From positions 6,351,798 to 6,415,797 of the forward strand of contig CM055758.1 in the NCBI GenBank assembly GCA_029465975.1: 64,000 nt of DNA, in the 5' to 3' direction. The stretch is from Dallia pectoralis. Taxonomy: Eukaryota; Chordata; Actinopteri; Esociformes; Umbridae. Positions 43,501-62,700 of this stretch are shown piece by piece (within the stretch, counting starts at the first letter, position 1; each line of letters begins with the position of its first letter). The translations under genes were made by a program, and so were the position numbers. The notes beneath the pieces are model-generated. The model saw only the letters and a list, made by a program, of their open reading frames with translations, made no database searches and was not told where the DNA came from.

Positions 43501-44241
43501 ATGGAGTTCCCAGTATGTTTGCGCCGATGCGCCATAAGGCGAGGACCACCCCTTCCTCCTCGACCATCCGCGCCGCCACCGATGTGGCTACCAGCGGGTT
43601 ACTGGGAGCAGAGAGAGTGGGAGAGGACTCGCTGCGCTGAATCCGAGGAGGATTCAGAGGAGTACTGGGAGGAGCCAGAGGAGGAGGACGAGGCTGAGAG
43701 AATCAGCCGGGAGCACTATATTCGGCTGGGGCTCGAATCTCCTCCGCAGCACAGGATGGCTGCCGCCCGCAGCACAGGATGGCTGCCGCCCCGCAGCACA
43801 GGATGGCTGCCGCCCCGCAGCACAGGATGGCTGCCGCCCCGCAGCACAAGATGGCTGCCGCCCCGCAGCACAGGATGGCTGCCGCCCCGCAGCACAAGAT
43901 GGCTGCCGCCCCGCAGCACAAGATGGCTGACCAGGCTCAAGCGGCGAAAAAGACAGGGAAAGTCTCACTGCTGGACAGTGGTGAGGACCTTGAGTTTTCA
44001 GACGAGGAGGACATTGATGATGGCCCTCCTCCTTTGGAAGACACCGGAGGTGGAAGAAGGAGTACTGCAGGCGCGAAATGACCCAGACGGCCTGCCTGAG
44101 CCTGTTTCCCTTCCTGAGCCTGTTTCCCTTCCTGAGCCTGTTTCCCTTCCTGAGCCTGTTTCCTTCCTGAGCCCGTTTCCCTTCCTGAGCCCGTTTCCCT
44201 TCCTGAGCCCGTTTCCCTTCCTGAGCCCGTTTCCTTCCTGA
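43501..44241 (+). pseudogene. Proline-rich repeat protein of the LTR element, copy 1 (broken)
   Basis: Same N-terminus as the second copy, from the ATG at 43501, then fewer QHKMAA-type units. The frame is lost within the repeats: the first units after 43741 are read out of frame, and the PEPVSL region has further shifts around 44160-44290, after which a proline frame is again open from 44404 to about 45540. The 3' end of the internal region is missing. Probably not functional. Confidence 0.5.
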
Positions 44242-45399
44242 GCCCGTTTCCCTTCCTGAGCCCGTTTCCCTTCCTGAGCCCGTTGAGCCCCTGCCTGGGC
44301 CAGTCCCCGTGCCCTTGCCTGGGCCAGTCCCCGTGCCCTTGCCTGAGCCTGTCCCCGTGCCCTTGCCTGAGCCTGTCCCCGTGTCCTGCCTGAGCCAGTC
44401 CCCGTGTCCTTGCCTGAGCCAGTCCCCGTGTCCTTGCCTGTCCCAGGTTCCCAGCCTGAGCCTGTCCCAGTTTCCCAACCTGAGCCTGTCCCAGTTTCCC
44501 AACCTGAGCCTGTCCCAGTTTCCCAGCCTGTGCCTGTCCCAGTCCCAGTTTCCCTGCCTGTCCCAGTCCCAGTTTCCCTGCCTGTCCCAGTCCCAGTTTC
44601 CCTGCCTGTCCCAGTCCCAGTTTCCCTGCCTGTCCCAGTCCCAGTTTCCCTGCCTGTCCCAGTCCCAGTTTCCCTGCCTGTCCCAGTCCCAGTTTCCTTG
44701 CCTGAGCCAGCCCCCGTGGCTGTCCCCGTGGCTGTCCCGGTCCCAGAGCTCACTCCAACCCCAGAGCTCACTCCAGCCCCAGAGCTCACTCCAGCCCCAG
44801 AGCTCACTCCAGCCCCAGAGCTCACTCCAGACCCCGAGCTCAGTCCTGTCCCCCATCCTGACTCCAGTCATGTCCCCCATCCTGACTCCAGTCCTGTCCC
44901 CCATCCTGACTCCAGTCCTGTCCCCCATCCTGACTCCAGTCCTGTCCCCCATCCTGACTCCAGTCCTGTTCCCGAGCCCCGTGCTGTTCTCGAGCTCCGT
45001 CCAATGCCCGAGGCCGTCATCCTGGCCGAGCCAGTTCCGGGCCAAGGACTGTTGCCGGGCCAAGGACTGTTGCGGGGCCAAGGACTGTTGCCGGGCCAAG
45101 GACTGTTGCCGGGCCAAGGACTGTTGCCGGGCCAAAGCCAGTTCCCGGCCACCCGAACCGTGTCCTCCGGCCCGGCCACCCGAACCGTGTCCTCCGGCAC
45201 GGCCACTCCGAACCGTGTCCTCCGGCACGGCCACCCGAACCGTGTCCTCCGGCACGGCCACCCGAACCGTGTCCTCCGGCACGGCCTATTGACCCACGTC
45301 CGCCAGGTCGACCTCCTGACCCGTCTCCGCCTGTCCGGTCTCCTGACCCGTCTCCGCCTGTCCGGTCTCCTGACCCCGTCTCCGCCTGTCCGGTCTCGC

Positions 45400-45582
45400 T
45401 GTAAGAGACTGCCTCGGTTCCCCTCTATGCCAGTGTGGCCACTCCCCTTGCCAGCAGTGAGAATTATTCAAGGACAATGTCTTACACCTGTGTTTGTTTC
45501 TCACCTGTTCTGTGTTCAGTTCGTTAGTGTCTGCATTTAGCTTGGTCTGTGTCAGTTTGTCTGTGTCGGTCAGTGTTTCAGT
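45400..45582 (+). repeat. LTR copy 2, shortened
   Basis: Same 183 bases and same switch point as copy 1. On its left the internal sequence stops abruptly (GTCCGGTCTCGC) without a polypurine tract, exactly at the LTR start. Confidence 0.85.
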
Positions 45583-45602
45583 GTTACACTTAGGGGCCGC
45601 CA

Positions 45603-47879
45603 ATGGAGTTCCCAGTATGTTTGCGCCGATGCGCCATAAGGCGAGGACCACCCCTTCCTCCTCGACCATCCGCGCCGCCACCGATGTGGCTACCAGCGGG
45701 TTACTGGGAGCAGAGAGAGTGGGAGAGGACTCGCTGCGCTGAATCCGAGGAGGATTCAGAGGAGTACTGGGAGGAGCCAGAGGAGGAGGACGAGGCGGAG
45801 AGAATCAGCCGGGAGCACTATATTCGGCTGGGGCTCGAATCTCCTCCGCAGCATAAGATGGCTGTCGCCCCGCAGCACAAGATGGCTGCCGCCCCGCAGC
45901 ACAAGATGGCTGTCGCCCCGCAGCACAAGATGGCTGCCGTCCCGCAGCTCAAGATGACTGCCGCCCCGCAGCATGAGATGACTGCCGCCCCGCAGCACAA
46001 GATGGCTGCCGCCCCGCAGCATGAGATGGCTGTCGCCGCGCAGCACAAGATGGCTGCCGCCGCGCAGCACAAGATGGCTGCCGCCGCGCAGCACAAGATG
46101 GCTGCCGCCCCGCAGCACAAGATGGCTGACCAGGCTCAAGCGGCGAAAAAGACAGGGAAAGTCTCACTGCTGGACAGTGGTGAGGACCTTGAGTTTTCAG
46201 ACGAGGAGGACATTGATGATGGCCCTCCTCCTTTGGAAGACACCGGAGGTGGAAGAAGGAAAGTACTGCAGGCGCGAAATGACCCAGACGGCCTGCCTGA
46301 GCCTGTTTCCCTTCCTGAGCCTGTTTCCCTTCCTGAGCCTGTTTCCCTTCCTGAGCCTGTTTCCCTTCCTGAGCCCGTTTCCCTTCCTGAGCCCGTTTCC
46401 CTTCCTGAGCCCGTTTCCCTTCCTGAGCCCGTTTCCCTTCCTGAGCCCGTTTCCCTTCCTGAGCCCGTTTCCCTTCCTGAGCCCGTTTCCCTTCCTGAGC
46501 CCGTTTCCCTGCCTGGGCCAGTCCCCGTGCCCTTGCCTGGGCCAGTCCCCGTGCCCTTGCCTGAGCCTGTCCCCGTGCCCTTGCCTGAGCCTGTCCCCGT
46601 GTCCTTGCCTGAGCCAGTCCCCGTGTCCTTGCCTGAGCCAGTCCCCGTGTCCTTGCCTGTCCCAGGTTCCCAGCCTGAGCCTGTCCCAGTTTCCCAACCT
46701 GAGCCTGTCCCAGTTTCCCAACCTGAGCCTGTCCCAGTTTCCCAGCCTGTGCCTGTCCCAGTCCCAGTTTCCCTGCCTGTCCCAGTCCCAGTTTCCCTGC
46801 CTGTCCCAGTCCCAGTTTCCCTGCCTGTCCCAGTCCCAGTTTCCCTGCCTGTCCCAGTCCCAGTTTCCCTGCCTGTCCCAGTCCCAGTTTCCTTGCCTGT
46901 CCCAGCCAGCCCCCGTGGCTGTCCCCGTGGCTGTCCCGGTCCCAGAGCTGTCCAACCCCAGAGCTCACTCCAGCCCCAGAGCTCACTCCAGCCCCAGAGC
47001 TCACTCCAGCCCCAGAGCTCACTCCAGACCCCGAGCTCAGTCCTGTCCCCCATCCTGACTCCAGTCATGTCCCCCATCCTGACTCCAGTCCTGTCCCCCA
47101 TCCTGACTCCAGTCCTGTCCCCCATCCTGACTCCAGTCCTGTCCCCCATCCTGACTCCAGTCCTGTCCCCCATCCTGACTCCAGTCCTGTTCCCGAGCCC
47201 CGTGCTGTTCTCGAGCTCCGTCCAATGCCCGAGGCCGTCATCCTGGCCGAGCCAGTTCCCGGGCCAAGGACTGTTGCCGGGCCAAGGACTGTTGCCGGGC
47301 CAAGGACTGTTGCCGGGCCAAGGACTGTTGCCGGGCCAAAGCCAGTTCCCCGGCCACCCGAACCGTGTCCTCCGGCCCGGCCACCCGAACCGTGTCCTCC
47401 GGCACGGCCACCCGAACCGTGTCCTCCGGCACGGCCACCCGAACCGTGTCCTCCGGCACGGCCACCCGAACCGTGTCCTCCGGCACGGCCTATTGACCCA
47501 CGTCCGCCAGGTCGACCTCCTGACCCATCTCCGCCTGTCCGGTCTCCTGACCCGTCTCCGCCTGTCCGGTCTCCTGACCCGTCTCCGCCTGTCCGGTCTC
47601 CTGACCCGTCTCCGCCAGCACGGCCGCCTGGCTCTCATCCGCCAGGTCGACCGCTTGACCCGCTCTCGCCAGGTAGACCTCCTGACCTGCACCCGCCAGA
47701 CCGGGCTCCAGACCCGTCCCTCTGTTCTGCCCGAGACCCGTCCCCCTGTGCTGCCCGAGATCCGCGCCCTCCGGGCCGACCTCCAGATCCGTCCTTCCGG
47801 GTCTCTGCTCCGCCTACGCCTGTCCGGCCACCTGACCCGTCTCCGCCGGCGCTCCCGCCGGGTAGACCGCCTGATCTAA
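45603..47879 (+). CDS. Proline-rich repeat protein of the LTR element, copy 2
   Basis: Open frame starting 21 bases after the LTR copy. Residues 1-84: basic start (CLRRCAIRRG) then a very acidic part (EEDSEEYWEEPEEEDEAE). Next come about a dozen APQHKMAA-type repeats, an acidic segment (DSGEDLEFSDEEDIDDG), then long PEPVSL, PVPVSL and related Pro/Val repeats. Near 47000 the proline frame moves to another frame (open 47225-48298) that runs to SFGASGAAP and stops at the polypurine tract, so the original protein is probably longer and this copy carries a shift within repeats. No known enzyme domain. It could be a gag-like protein or a captured repeat protein; function unknown. A host gene is unlikely because it sits inside the element. 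Confidence 0.4.
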   Translation: MEFPVCLRRCAIRRGPPLPPRPSAPPPMWLPAGYWEQREWERTRCAESEEDSEEYWEEPEEEDEAERISREHYIRLGLESPPQHKMAVAPQHKMAAAPQHKMAVAPQHKMAAVPQLKMTAAPQHEMTAAPQHKMAAAPQHEMAVAAQHKMAAAAQHKMAAAAQHKMAAAPQHKMADQAQAAKKTGKVSLLDSGEDLEFSDEEDIDDGPPPLEDTGGGRRKVLQARNDPDGLPEPVSLPEPVSLPEPVSLPEPVSLPEPVSLPEPVSLPEPVSLPEPVSLPEPVSLPEPVSLPEPVSLPEPVSLPGPVPVPLPGPVPVPLPEPVPVPLPEPVPVSLPEPVPVSLPEPVPVSLPVPGSQPEPVPVSQPEPVPVSQPEPVPVSQPVPVPVPVSLPVPVPVSLPVPVPVSLPVPVPVSLPVPVPVSLPVPVPVSLPVPASPRGCPRGCPGPRAVQPQSSLQPQSSLQPQSSLQPQSSLQTPSSVLSPILTPVMSPILTPVLSPILTPVLSPILTPVLSPILTPVLSPILTPVLFPSPVLFSSSVQCPRPSSWPSQFPGQGLLPGQGLLPGQGLLPGQGLLPGQSQFPGHPNRVLRPGHPNRVLRHGHPNRVLRHGHPNRVLRHGHPNRVLRHGLLTHVRQVDLLTHLRLSGLLTRLRLSGLLTRLRLSGLLTRLRQHGRLALIRQVDRLTRSRQVDLLTCTRQTGLQTRPSVLPETRPPVLPEIRALRADLQIRPSGSLLRLRLSGHLTRLRRRSRRVDRLI

Positions 47880-48309
47880 CGCCGCCCGTCTGGCCTCCTG
47901 ACCCGTCGCCGTCCATACGGCCTCCTGACCCGTCGCCATCTATACGGCCTCCTGACCCGTCGCCGCCAATATGGCCTCCTGATCCGCATCGGCCGGGACG
48001 ACCTCCTGACCGTCTCCCCAGCTACGATCACCAGACTCGGCTCTCTGTTCTGCCCGGGACCAATGTCTTGGTTCTGCCGGGACCTCTCTATTCCTATCAG
48101 GTTCAACATCTAGGTTTGCCCGTGCCCCACGGAGAAGACTGGACTATTTTTCTTGACTCTGTCCTCGTTCCAGGTATTGGCGTTAAACCTGTGGTTTTTG
48201 TTTTTTGTTCTGGCCGCCTTTCCCCCCCACCTCCTCTGCCGCCTCCCCGCAGCTGTTGGTTCTGTTTTAGTTTTGGCGCTTCTGGAGCCGCGCCTTGAGG
48301 GGGGGGTAC

Positions 48310-48594
48310 TGTAAGAGACTGCCTCTGTTCCCCTCTATGCCAGTGTGGCCACTCCCCTTGCCAGCAGTGAGAATTATTCAAGGACAATGTCTTACACCTG
48401 TGTTTGTTTCTCACCTGTTCTGTGTTCAGTTCGTTAGTGTCTGCATTTAGCTTGGTCTGTGTCAGTTTGTCTGTGTCGGTCAGTGTTTCAGTTCTGATGT
48501 TCAGTGCCTGTTCTGCCTGGATGTGCCTGTTTTGGAAAGGATTCTCTGCACTTGTGTCTGTTCCTTGCCATCTGCCAAAAGGCAGATCGTGACA
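48310..48594 (+). repeat. LTR copy 3, full length
   Basis: 285 bases from TGTAAG to GTGACA, preceded by the polypurine tract and followed by the GCCGC duplication. It shows one base change (CTCTGTT for CTCGGTT) from the other two over the shared part. Confidence 0.85.
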
Positions 48595-49726
48595 GCCGCG
48601 ATCACAAATAAAAGCTTTTCATCAACGTCGACTCAAATCCTAGCAACCTCCGTTAGCATGTTATTATGTATTGAACCACATTCAAATATTCAAATACACA
48701 ATTTCACAAATGTATTATCATCTTCAATGTGTGCAAGTGTTGTTTTCAATAATCAAAATTTGTATTTGCATTTTCACATATTGGGCACATGTTATACAAC
48801 AGCGCTGTTTTGTTTATTTCATTGGAATATTGTCCACGGTAAAGTGTGGGTGTTTGAAAATGAAATGTGACACCATTATTACATTTTTTGGGGGATTATT
48901 GCATTTTCATTAGACTATTGTCTCAAATAACCCCTACATTTATTGAAAACGATAATGCATTTGGGATATTTCATTAACATATACATATAGTCTCTTAGGG
49001 GCTTCAATGTTGGGCAATGAATGTGTTAGGATTCTGGTGGATCGATCATATTGGGCTCTAGATTGTTTATTTTCTGTGCCCTCATTTCGGATTGGAATGT
49101 GTGTGTGTGTCTTATTCAGTTAGACTTTGACGCATATCGGAATAAACACATTTGATTGGCTGAGTTTCATCATGTGAGGTTGGTTGGAGTTTTCTGGGCC
49201 ACTTAACCAGTGCTGTCAAGTCTACAAACGTTGTACCAGTTAAAATGGAAACCTGTCTAAATGTTTTCTATTCTCAATAATATAACGGTTATAGGTCCTG
49301 GTCCCGGATACATCGCAGTCTGGGTCCGGGGTCGGACCACGGCCCACATATTGGTTACCCTGGGTCAACAAGAAATCTTTTCAGATCTAATGTGGATGAA
49401 TCCAATTTAAAGGTGATAAAAAAGTGGCACAAATCTGGCAAAACAAGCAGAAGTAATTGACGTCACACTCCATTCCCATTGTCTCATAGTTTCGTCTCTA
49501 CTTATAGTTGTTTTGGTGTTACATTGCAATTTCCTGTTCATCACAAGGTGGTGTGCAATCTGCACAAAATAGATGTAGATGATGGTATTAAAGAGGACTC
49601 CCATGATACATTTGGCCTCATGTTTGGACAAACACACATTTCATAAGCGATTTTACAAATGTTGAAATTCTAGCCAACTTTGGGATTGATACATGTTAAA
49701 TTTAAGTGTAGTGGCACCAGCCCAGA

Positions 49727-49875
49727 GTGGAGAGGCTTCAGCTGTGGTGGAGAGGCGTTAGCCCGGAGTGGAGAGGCGTCAGCCGGAGTGGAGGCGTCAG
49801 CCGGAGTGGAGAGGCGTCAGCCCGGAGTGGAGAGGCGTCAGCCCGGAGTAGAGGCGTCAGGCTGGAGTGGAGAAT
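49727..49875 (+). repeat. ~20-bp minisatellite
   Basis: About seven imperfect copies of GGAGTGGAGAGGCGTCAGCC, with lengths from 15 to 21 bases. Confidence 0.85.
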
Positions 49876-51357
49876 CTGGAATTTACCGTGGGTGTTGATT
49901 GAAGTACTGTGTGGCCAGATGTGAGCTCAATGGTTTGGCATGCTTTTATCTCTCTCTAGTGGCTGTGCAGGTTTCTACGCCAAACATCACAGACCATTTG
50001 CATCAGTGGGCATTAAGACACTGCAGGCCACGAAGACAATAAATGTGACATACTGACATTCTTGAACCCTAAGGATGCATGCTGGGATTTTTGCCCACAA
50101 GTTAAAAAACGGTAGCGTAAAAACCAACCGGGTACCCAGACACAGCTGTCTGGGTGTCAGCACCATCACTTGCATTAAAACATGGAATGTCTCGTTGAAG
50201 TACGACAGCAATTCGGCTTACATTACATATTAACAATATCTTAACACATAGGGCCTAAAATCACGAGTTTAGGTTTGCATTAAGTGGATGCATATTGTCA
50301 GTGAGGGTCTGTTGCAGAACTGCCACTTGCAGAAGGAAATCTTACGGAAGAATAATTATTAATGGATAATTATCTTCGATTTAATGAACGAATCAGGACG
50401 AATGAACAAGTAGAAACGACAGTACATAAAGAGTATTCCAGGACGTGGTCCATTTATTAACAAACGTCTGATATTGTGAGACCAATGGTCTCGTCACTCC
50501 GACTCAGAACCCCAGAGAATAAAGAACAAAACAAAATCTATACAAACAAAACCTGGAGTGAAAGTAGAGTGATGCCGGTCCACATTGACATGGTAACAGT
50601 ATTCTACAAATGTACCTGAAAACCTAGGTTAAAACTACAAACTTAAATCTACATCCTTGATTCATATCGTCGCTACATAAGTATTTATATATATATTAAT
50701 ATACAGTTCTCTACCCCATCAAAAAAATCCAATCTTTTTCTGTTTACTATAATGTGAGTAAGGATTAACTTTTTTTTTTTTTACAATATACATTCAGTCT
50801 TTTAATACAATATAAATGGACGTTGAAACAACATAACCAAAAGTACAATATCGTCAAAACAGCTGGAAAATTGTAACTTTCAATTGCACAGTCAATCACT
50901 TATTTTAGCATATGTATTGAATTAGCAAATGTGCATAATTACATGAATTAAACAAAAACTGGGCCGTGCTTTTGAAGGGTGGTCTGCGACGGAGGCAAGC
51001 AAGATGGCAGATAACATTTCCAACGGCTAACACTACCGCTGGGGGAACATAGGTTGTGTTCAATAGGCGCCAAACAGAACGACCGAGAGGTTCTACCTGC
51101 ACGTGTCCAATACTGATGTTGCATTTTTTTTGCACCCATGTGCTCCAATGAACAGGACCCTGCTGGTCTTTAAAGTGTACGGTCCACGCAAAGGACCATG
51201 AGCCACTTTTCCAAAGAAATCTGGAGATCCGAAGGACACAGATGGAGGAAACACTGAAAAGCAGAAGGTCCCCCGAGTCGGACTCCGGGGGACGCTTCGG
51301 GCTTAGGGTCTATGAGAATGGATGACTAATAGCGAAGGACAGGTGTAAGGTTTATAT

Positions 51358-51560
51358 GCTTGATTCTGGACCAGGCCCTCGTCTAGGTATATAAGCCATG
51401 GGTTGATTCTGGACCAGGCCCTCGTCTAGGTATATAAGCCATGGGTTGATTCTGGACCAGGCCCTAATCTAGGGTTATAAGACAGGGGTTGATTCTGGAC
51501 CAGGCCCTCATCTAGGTATATAAGCCAGGGGTTGATTCTGGACCAGGCCCTCATCTAAGT
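51358..51560 (+). repeat. ~46-bp tandem repeat
   Basis: Between four and five copies with TTGATTCTGGACCAGGCCCT, CGTCTAGGTATATAAGCC and ATGGG. It lies in the probable cnnm3 3' UTR. Confidence 0.9.
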
Positions 51561-51720
51561 TTCCAGTCTCTACAGAACACTGGGTAACATTCCCTGCATA
51601 CATAGCTAGTTACACTGCAACATAGAATCTTGAGTTTCCTGAAGTAGTCTTGAAGACTGAATACTGGCAGACAGGCAGGAAGTCTCACACACACACACAC
51701 GGTCAGTTGCGAGCGAGCGA

Positions 51721-51761
<41 letters not shown>

Positions 51762-52400
51762 AGATGGAATGTTAACGGGAAAACCGATTGGGCTTACAAA
51801 ATGCAGACACTTCGACACTGGGACATGATGTATTGTAATATAAATACAACACAGAAACGAGCAATATTTGACTACATACACACATGTATATAACCAGTAT
51901 CGTGGAGTGTATAAAAATGAGAATATAGACGTATAATTGAACAACTAAAGCAAGTTAGTGGTTTATACATATCTTTTGGAAATCAAATCTATTTTTCCAT
52001 CATACATAGAATGCTTGGAAGGACTTTAAGTCACGCACGCACGCGCACGCACACAGACACAGACAAACAGAGTGAGGGTTTAGGTGAGTTGCATTGGCAC
52101 ACAGGTTAATAGTGAAGGAAGAGGCAATGTGACGTTAGGCAAAATAGGTGGAATTACCACAGGAGAGATGGGCACACAATGTGTGTGGATGCGAGACATA
52201 ATAAATGTGCTGTCGCCTGAGAATAGTGCACACACACACGCACGCACGCACGCACGCACACATCACTGCATTCCAGAGAAGGGATTCACAGATTAAAAAA
52301 ACTAAATAAAAGTATACTCTCAAAACAGCCTATTGTGGATGGGTTGGTTGGTTGGTCAGTTGTCTGAGTAACGCACACAGTTCTGAGGGAGCGAACTGCA

Positions 52401-59484
<7,084 letters not shown>

Positions 59485-59709
59485 ATTGGAATTGGGCAGC
59501 GGGGCTCTGCACGAATCATGTGACTAACAACTGCCCGCCCATGTCCCAACTTCCCGCCCACACAGCGCTGAGTAGGAAACTGGAGCCCTCTTGACGCCAT
59601 TTTGGGGCAAATATATATATATATATATACTCAGCACCGTCCGCTTGCCCCGTTTTGAGTCGGAAATGACCGCAGTTTCCTCTTGTTAAAACAAGTTCTC
59701 GATTATTGA

Positions 59710-59741
59710 CCAATGAGAGTTCAGAGCTGGTCACATCCAAT
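59710..59741 (-). promoter_or_regulatory. CCAAT boxes upstream of cnnm3
   Basis: CCAAT at 59710-59714 and 59737-59741, 225-257 bases upstream of the cnnm3 start codon. A short (TA)n lies between (about 59611-59630). Use as promoter elements is inferred. Confidence 0.4.
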
Positions 59742-59799
59742 AGAAAGAGAAGTCTTGCCACGCCCAGCTTTGTTTGGCAGTCTTGAAAACAAGTCATCG

Positions 59800-62700
59800 T
59801 CCAGCCAAATGTAAATTTAAAGGGGCAGCCTGAAGCTTATGTAACTGCATGTGGTTGAACTATTATTTAATAATACAGATTTCACTGTGTTGTTTTCCGC
59901 CGTCGTGTGGCCGTCGGGTGTGTTTCACGCAGTGAGAACAGTAGACATACAGGCATTCCACTTCGATGCTTTAGGGCCATGTGCTTTAATGTGCAGAGCT
60001 CCTGGTAGAGGATTCCTTTATGCACCGATCTGGAATCAGCTTATGTGCCTTAATTCCTAACTGATTTCAGATACGCTAATGGACAATACGCTTGCCGCAG
60101 GGGGCAACAGAAATACTCCCCATAAGGGGAGATCACTACACATATGGCCTAATGGTTCCACTCATTAACCGCAGACCAACTGGGCAAGTTAAAACATGAC
60201 TACTGATTCCTGGGAAAGGATCTGTTACAGCGCCAGACGCTTTGTGTAATCCAAAGGGAAGCACAAACAGAAGAGGAACAAGCCGTGGAAGAGTTAAATT
60301 CCTAAAATGCATGTTCCTACCTGCTTAACTCAGCTCTCTGAAGAAATATTGAGTCTTTAGCGGGCTGAACTTAACAAATGTGTGTGTTGGTTTTGTTACT
60401 AATATTACCTGTCGTGGTTGGCTTCTCTTAACCTTGTGGGAATGTAAACATTTTCAGTGCATTTTTTGGGGACTGAACTACACTGAAAAAAAAACGGAGA
60501 TATTGACAAGAGATATTGATATTGAGGCAAAAAGTGCACAGGACACCTAGCAGTTTCAATAGAGAAATATACACAATCTCAGGTTTATTACCCCTATATC
60601 AACATCTTCAAAACTCCGTACAGATTTATTGATATAAAACAGTATGTACACATTGCTTAAGGTCCAACAAACACGGTAACAAACCTCTCTAAAAAAAAAA
60701 ATCAATGGAAAACTAATTTTAGTCCCCACCACAAAATGAGTTTGCATGTCGCACATAGAACATGAAGGTAATCGTTTTCAGAGCCTGGCTTAAAAACCTA
60801 ACTTCATATAATAAATATATCATATTCAGAGCTTAATCGCGAACCGGCTGCCCGTCGACCAGTAGGATAGTGAGATTTATCATACAATACAGTTCAAAAG
60901 TTTGAGGTCACTTAGAAATGTATGTATGTATGTATGTAAATAAATGCATTACTACGCGACCCAAAACCTTTGCACAGTAATGCACATGCATTTATAAACA
61001 TTACATTCAAATTCCTACTTAAACGATTTTCTATGTCATTTCCCGAAAACAATTCCATTAGGACCATTTTCATATTTGACGTCTTACTTAGAGTTACTTT
61101 GAAATAAATGTACGTGAAAATAATGGAGATATTTGTAGTATTCTTGAAGCCTAGTTTGTGTGACAAGTATGAGACAAGTCTTCTCACCTTTCCTCTATTT
61201 GTTCAGTTAGCAATACTAAGCTCTCTGAAGTCATTCTAATTCCATCTAGCAGATATTTGTGTGTGTCTGTGTACGCCATCGTGAAATGCAGTGGTTAGCT
61301 GTCAGCCCAGACAAATGTGGGACCATCTACAGGGTCAATCATCCACAGTGGAAAAACACAATGTCTGGTCTGAGAATACACCATCCAGAATGCTAAACTG
61401 TCCTAGTTCGGATGCTAGTATCACATCACAACAGGGGAAAGCTAACGGCAACATAGCAGAACTCTCCCACCAGGAACCAGCAAACAGCCAGAAGGTTGTG
61501 AATATTAAAAAGAGCTTATAGAACCGTTCAAATCAGCAGGCCAAAGAATTTCAGTATTACTTGACTGGCGGGAGACGAGGGGAAAAACAGGAAGAAGTGA
61601 AGAAAAGGAGGGGATACGTGGGGGGGTTGAAAAATGGGAGAGAGCGTAAAGAAAAGAGCAGAGTAACAGAGAAAAGGAGGGCTGGTGAATGGCAGCCCAG
61701 CCAGGAAACACAAGCTAACAGCTACACCAACTGGCCCTGGTCAATCATTTCCAATGAAATAGTAAATGGTCAGAATTCCACATAACACTTCAGTTAGGGG
61801 AAAAAATAATTTAAGATAGAAACATTTCTGTTTGAGGTCACATCAGAGCAATGTTTTTTATTGCTATTTCAATATTTTCCTAGCAAAACATCTTGTCGTA
61901 AAGAGAAACAGGTTCTCATCTCCAGTAAGTATTCTCACAGAGGCTACTTTACACATGTGTTCCACATAAACAATCCCTCCATCGCTCTTATAACACATAA
62001 CATAGCGTACAAACAACCAGTTCTTCATATACAGTAGTATTTACAGTAACACAGCACACGCGGGAAAAACAATAAAGTTCCTCTGCCACGGCGACAGACG
62101 TGATTGTTTGTCATGAATGGAAGCCCATTTCGCATGAGAACATGAACAAAAAGAACAGAATATTATTCATCAAATAAATACAACGTGTCACAGTAGGTGA
62201 ATAACACCATATGACTATTCCCAGTACACACTATAGGGCCACTGCAGCCAACCAGTGGCTAGACCAGAAACCAGACCAGTGGTACAATGGAACCAGTAAT
62301 GTCCCAGTGTTATAAGTGACCCATATAAACCAGCAGTCTGGGCTGATGTTTCTCTGTGTGTAGTAGCGCCATAAATAGAAAATATACTAGATTGGCTAAC
62401 CCCCCTTTTCTGAGGGGCTTGTGTCTGTTCTATTCACTCTAAATCTGCGAAGTATTATAGTCCTATATTTCAGCTAGTAACGCGTCCCACCTGGAACAGA
62501 GCTCACATAAATACTCTGAAATAAATACTCTGCTCTACTTTGTAGTTTTAAAGTGATCTTCTTACCAGTGGTAATTATATATACATATAAATAAATCATG
62601 CACGAATAAATCTATTACACTGACATACGATTTTCTCCATTTGACCGTTATATATGTCGGGAGATAAAAATAGGGTACATTTTTTTAAGCTAGCAGCATT

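Larger units (their letters stand above)
43298..48594 (+). mobile_element. LTR retrotransposon insertion with three LTR copies (non-autonomous)
   Basis: The element starts TGTAAGAGAC and ends GATCGTGACA, so it has TG...CA termini. It is flanked by a 5-bp target duplication GCCGC (43293-43297 and 48595-48599). The layout is LTR (43298-43480, shortened), internal 1 (43481-45399), LTR (45400-45582, with the same shortening), internal 2 (45583-48309) and full LTR (48310-48594). A polypurine tract GAGGGGGGGGTA directly precedes the last LTR. The internal regions encode an acidic and proline-rich protein; no protease, reverse transcriptase or integrase is visible. LTR copies are nearly identical (one difference seen over the shared part), which indicates a young insertion. 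Family Ty3/gypsy-like is a guess from the polypurine tract layout. Confidence 0.8.
48600..52400. other. LTR element to cnnm3 spacer, including probable cnnm3 3' UTR
   Basis: AT-rich sequence. The right part (about 50430-52400) could be the cnnm3 3' UTR on the minus strand; an AATAAA on that strand lies at 50452-50457. Two minisatellites and (CA)n runs (51685-51760) are listed or noted. No other coding sequence is recognisable. Confidence 0.4.

Noticed and set aside
43654..45282. Long minus-strand open frame (542 aa) across the LTR element
   Set aside because: Shadow of the proline-rich coding repeats; Trp/Gly-rich translation has no support and the element is on the plus strand.
48310..48594. 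Splicing of a leader intron as cause of the shortened left LTRs
   Set aside because: The break after CAGTGTTTCAGT in the full LTR is followed by TCTGATG, not a GT donor, and the left copies retain the LTR start, so a spliced-RNA origin is not supported.
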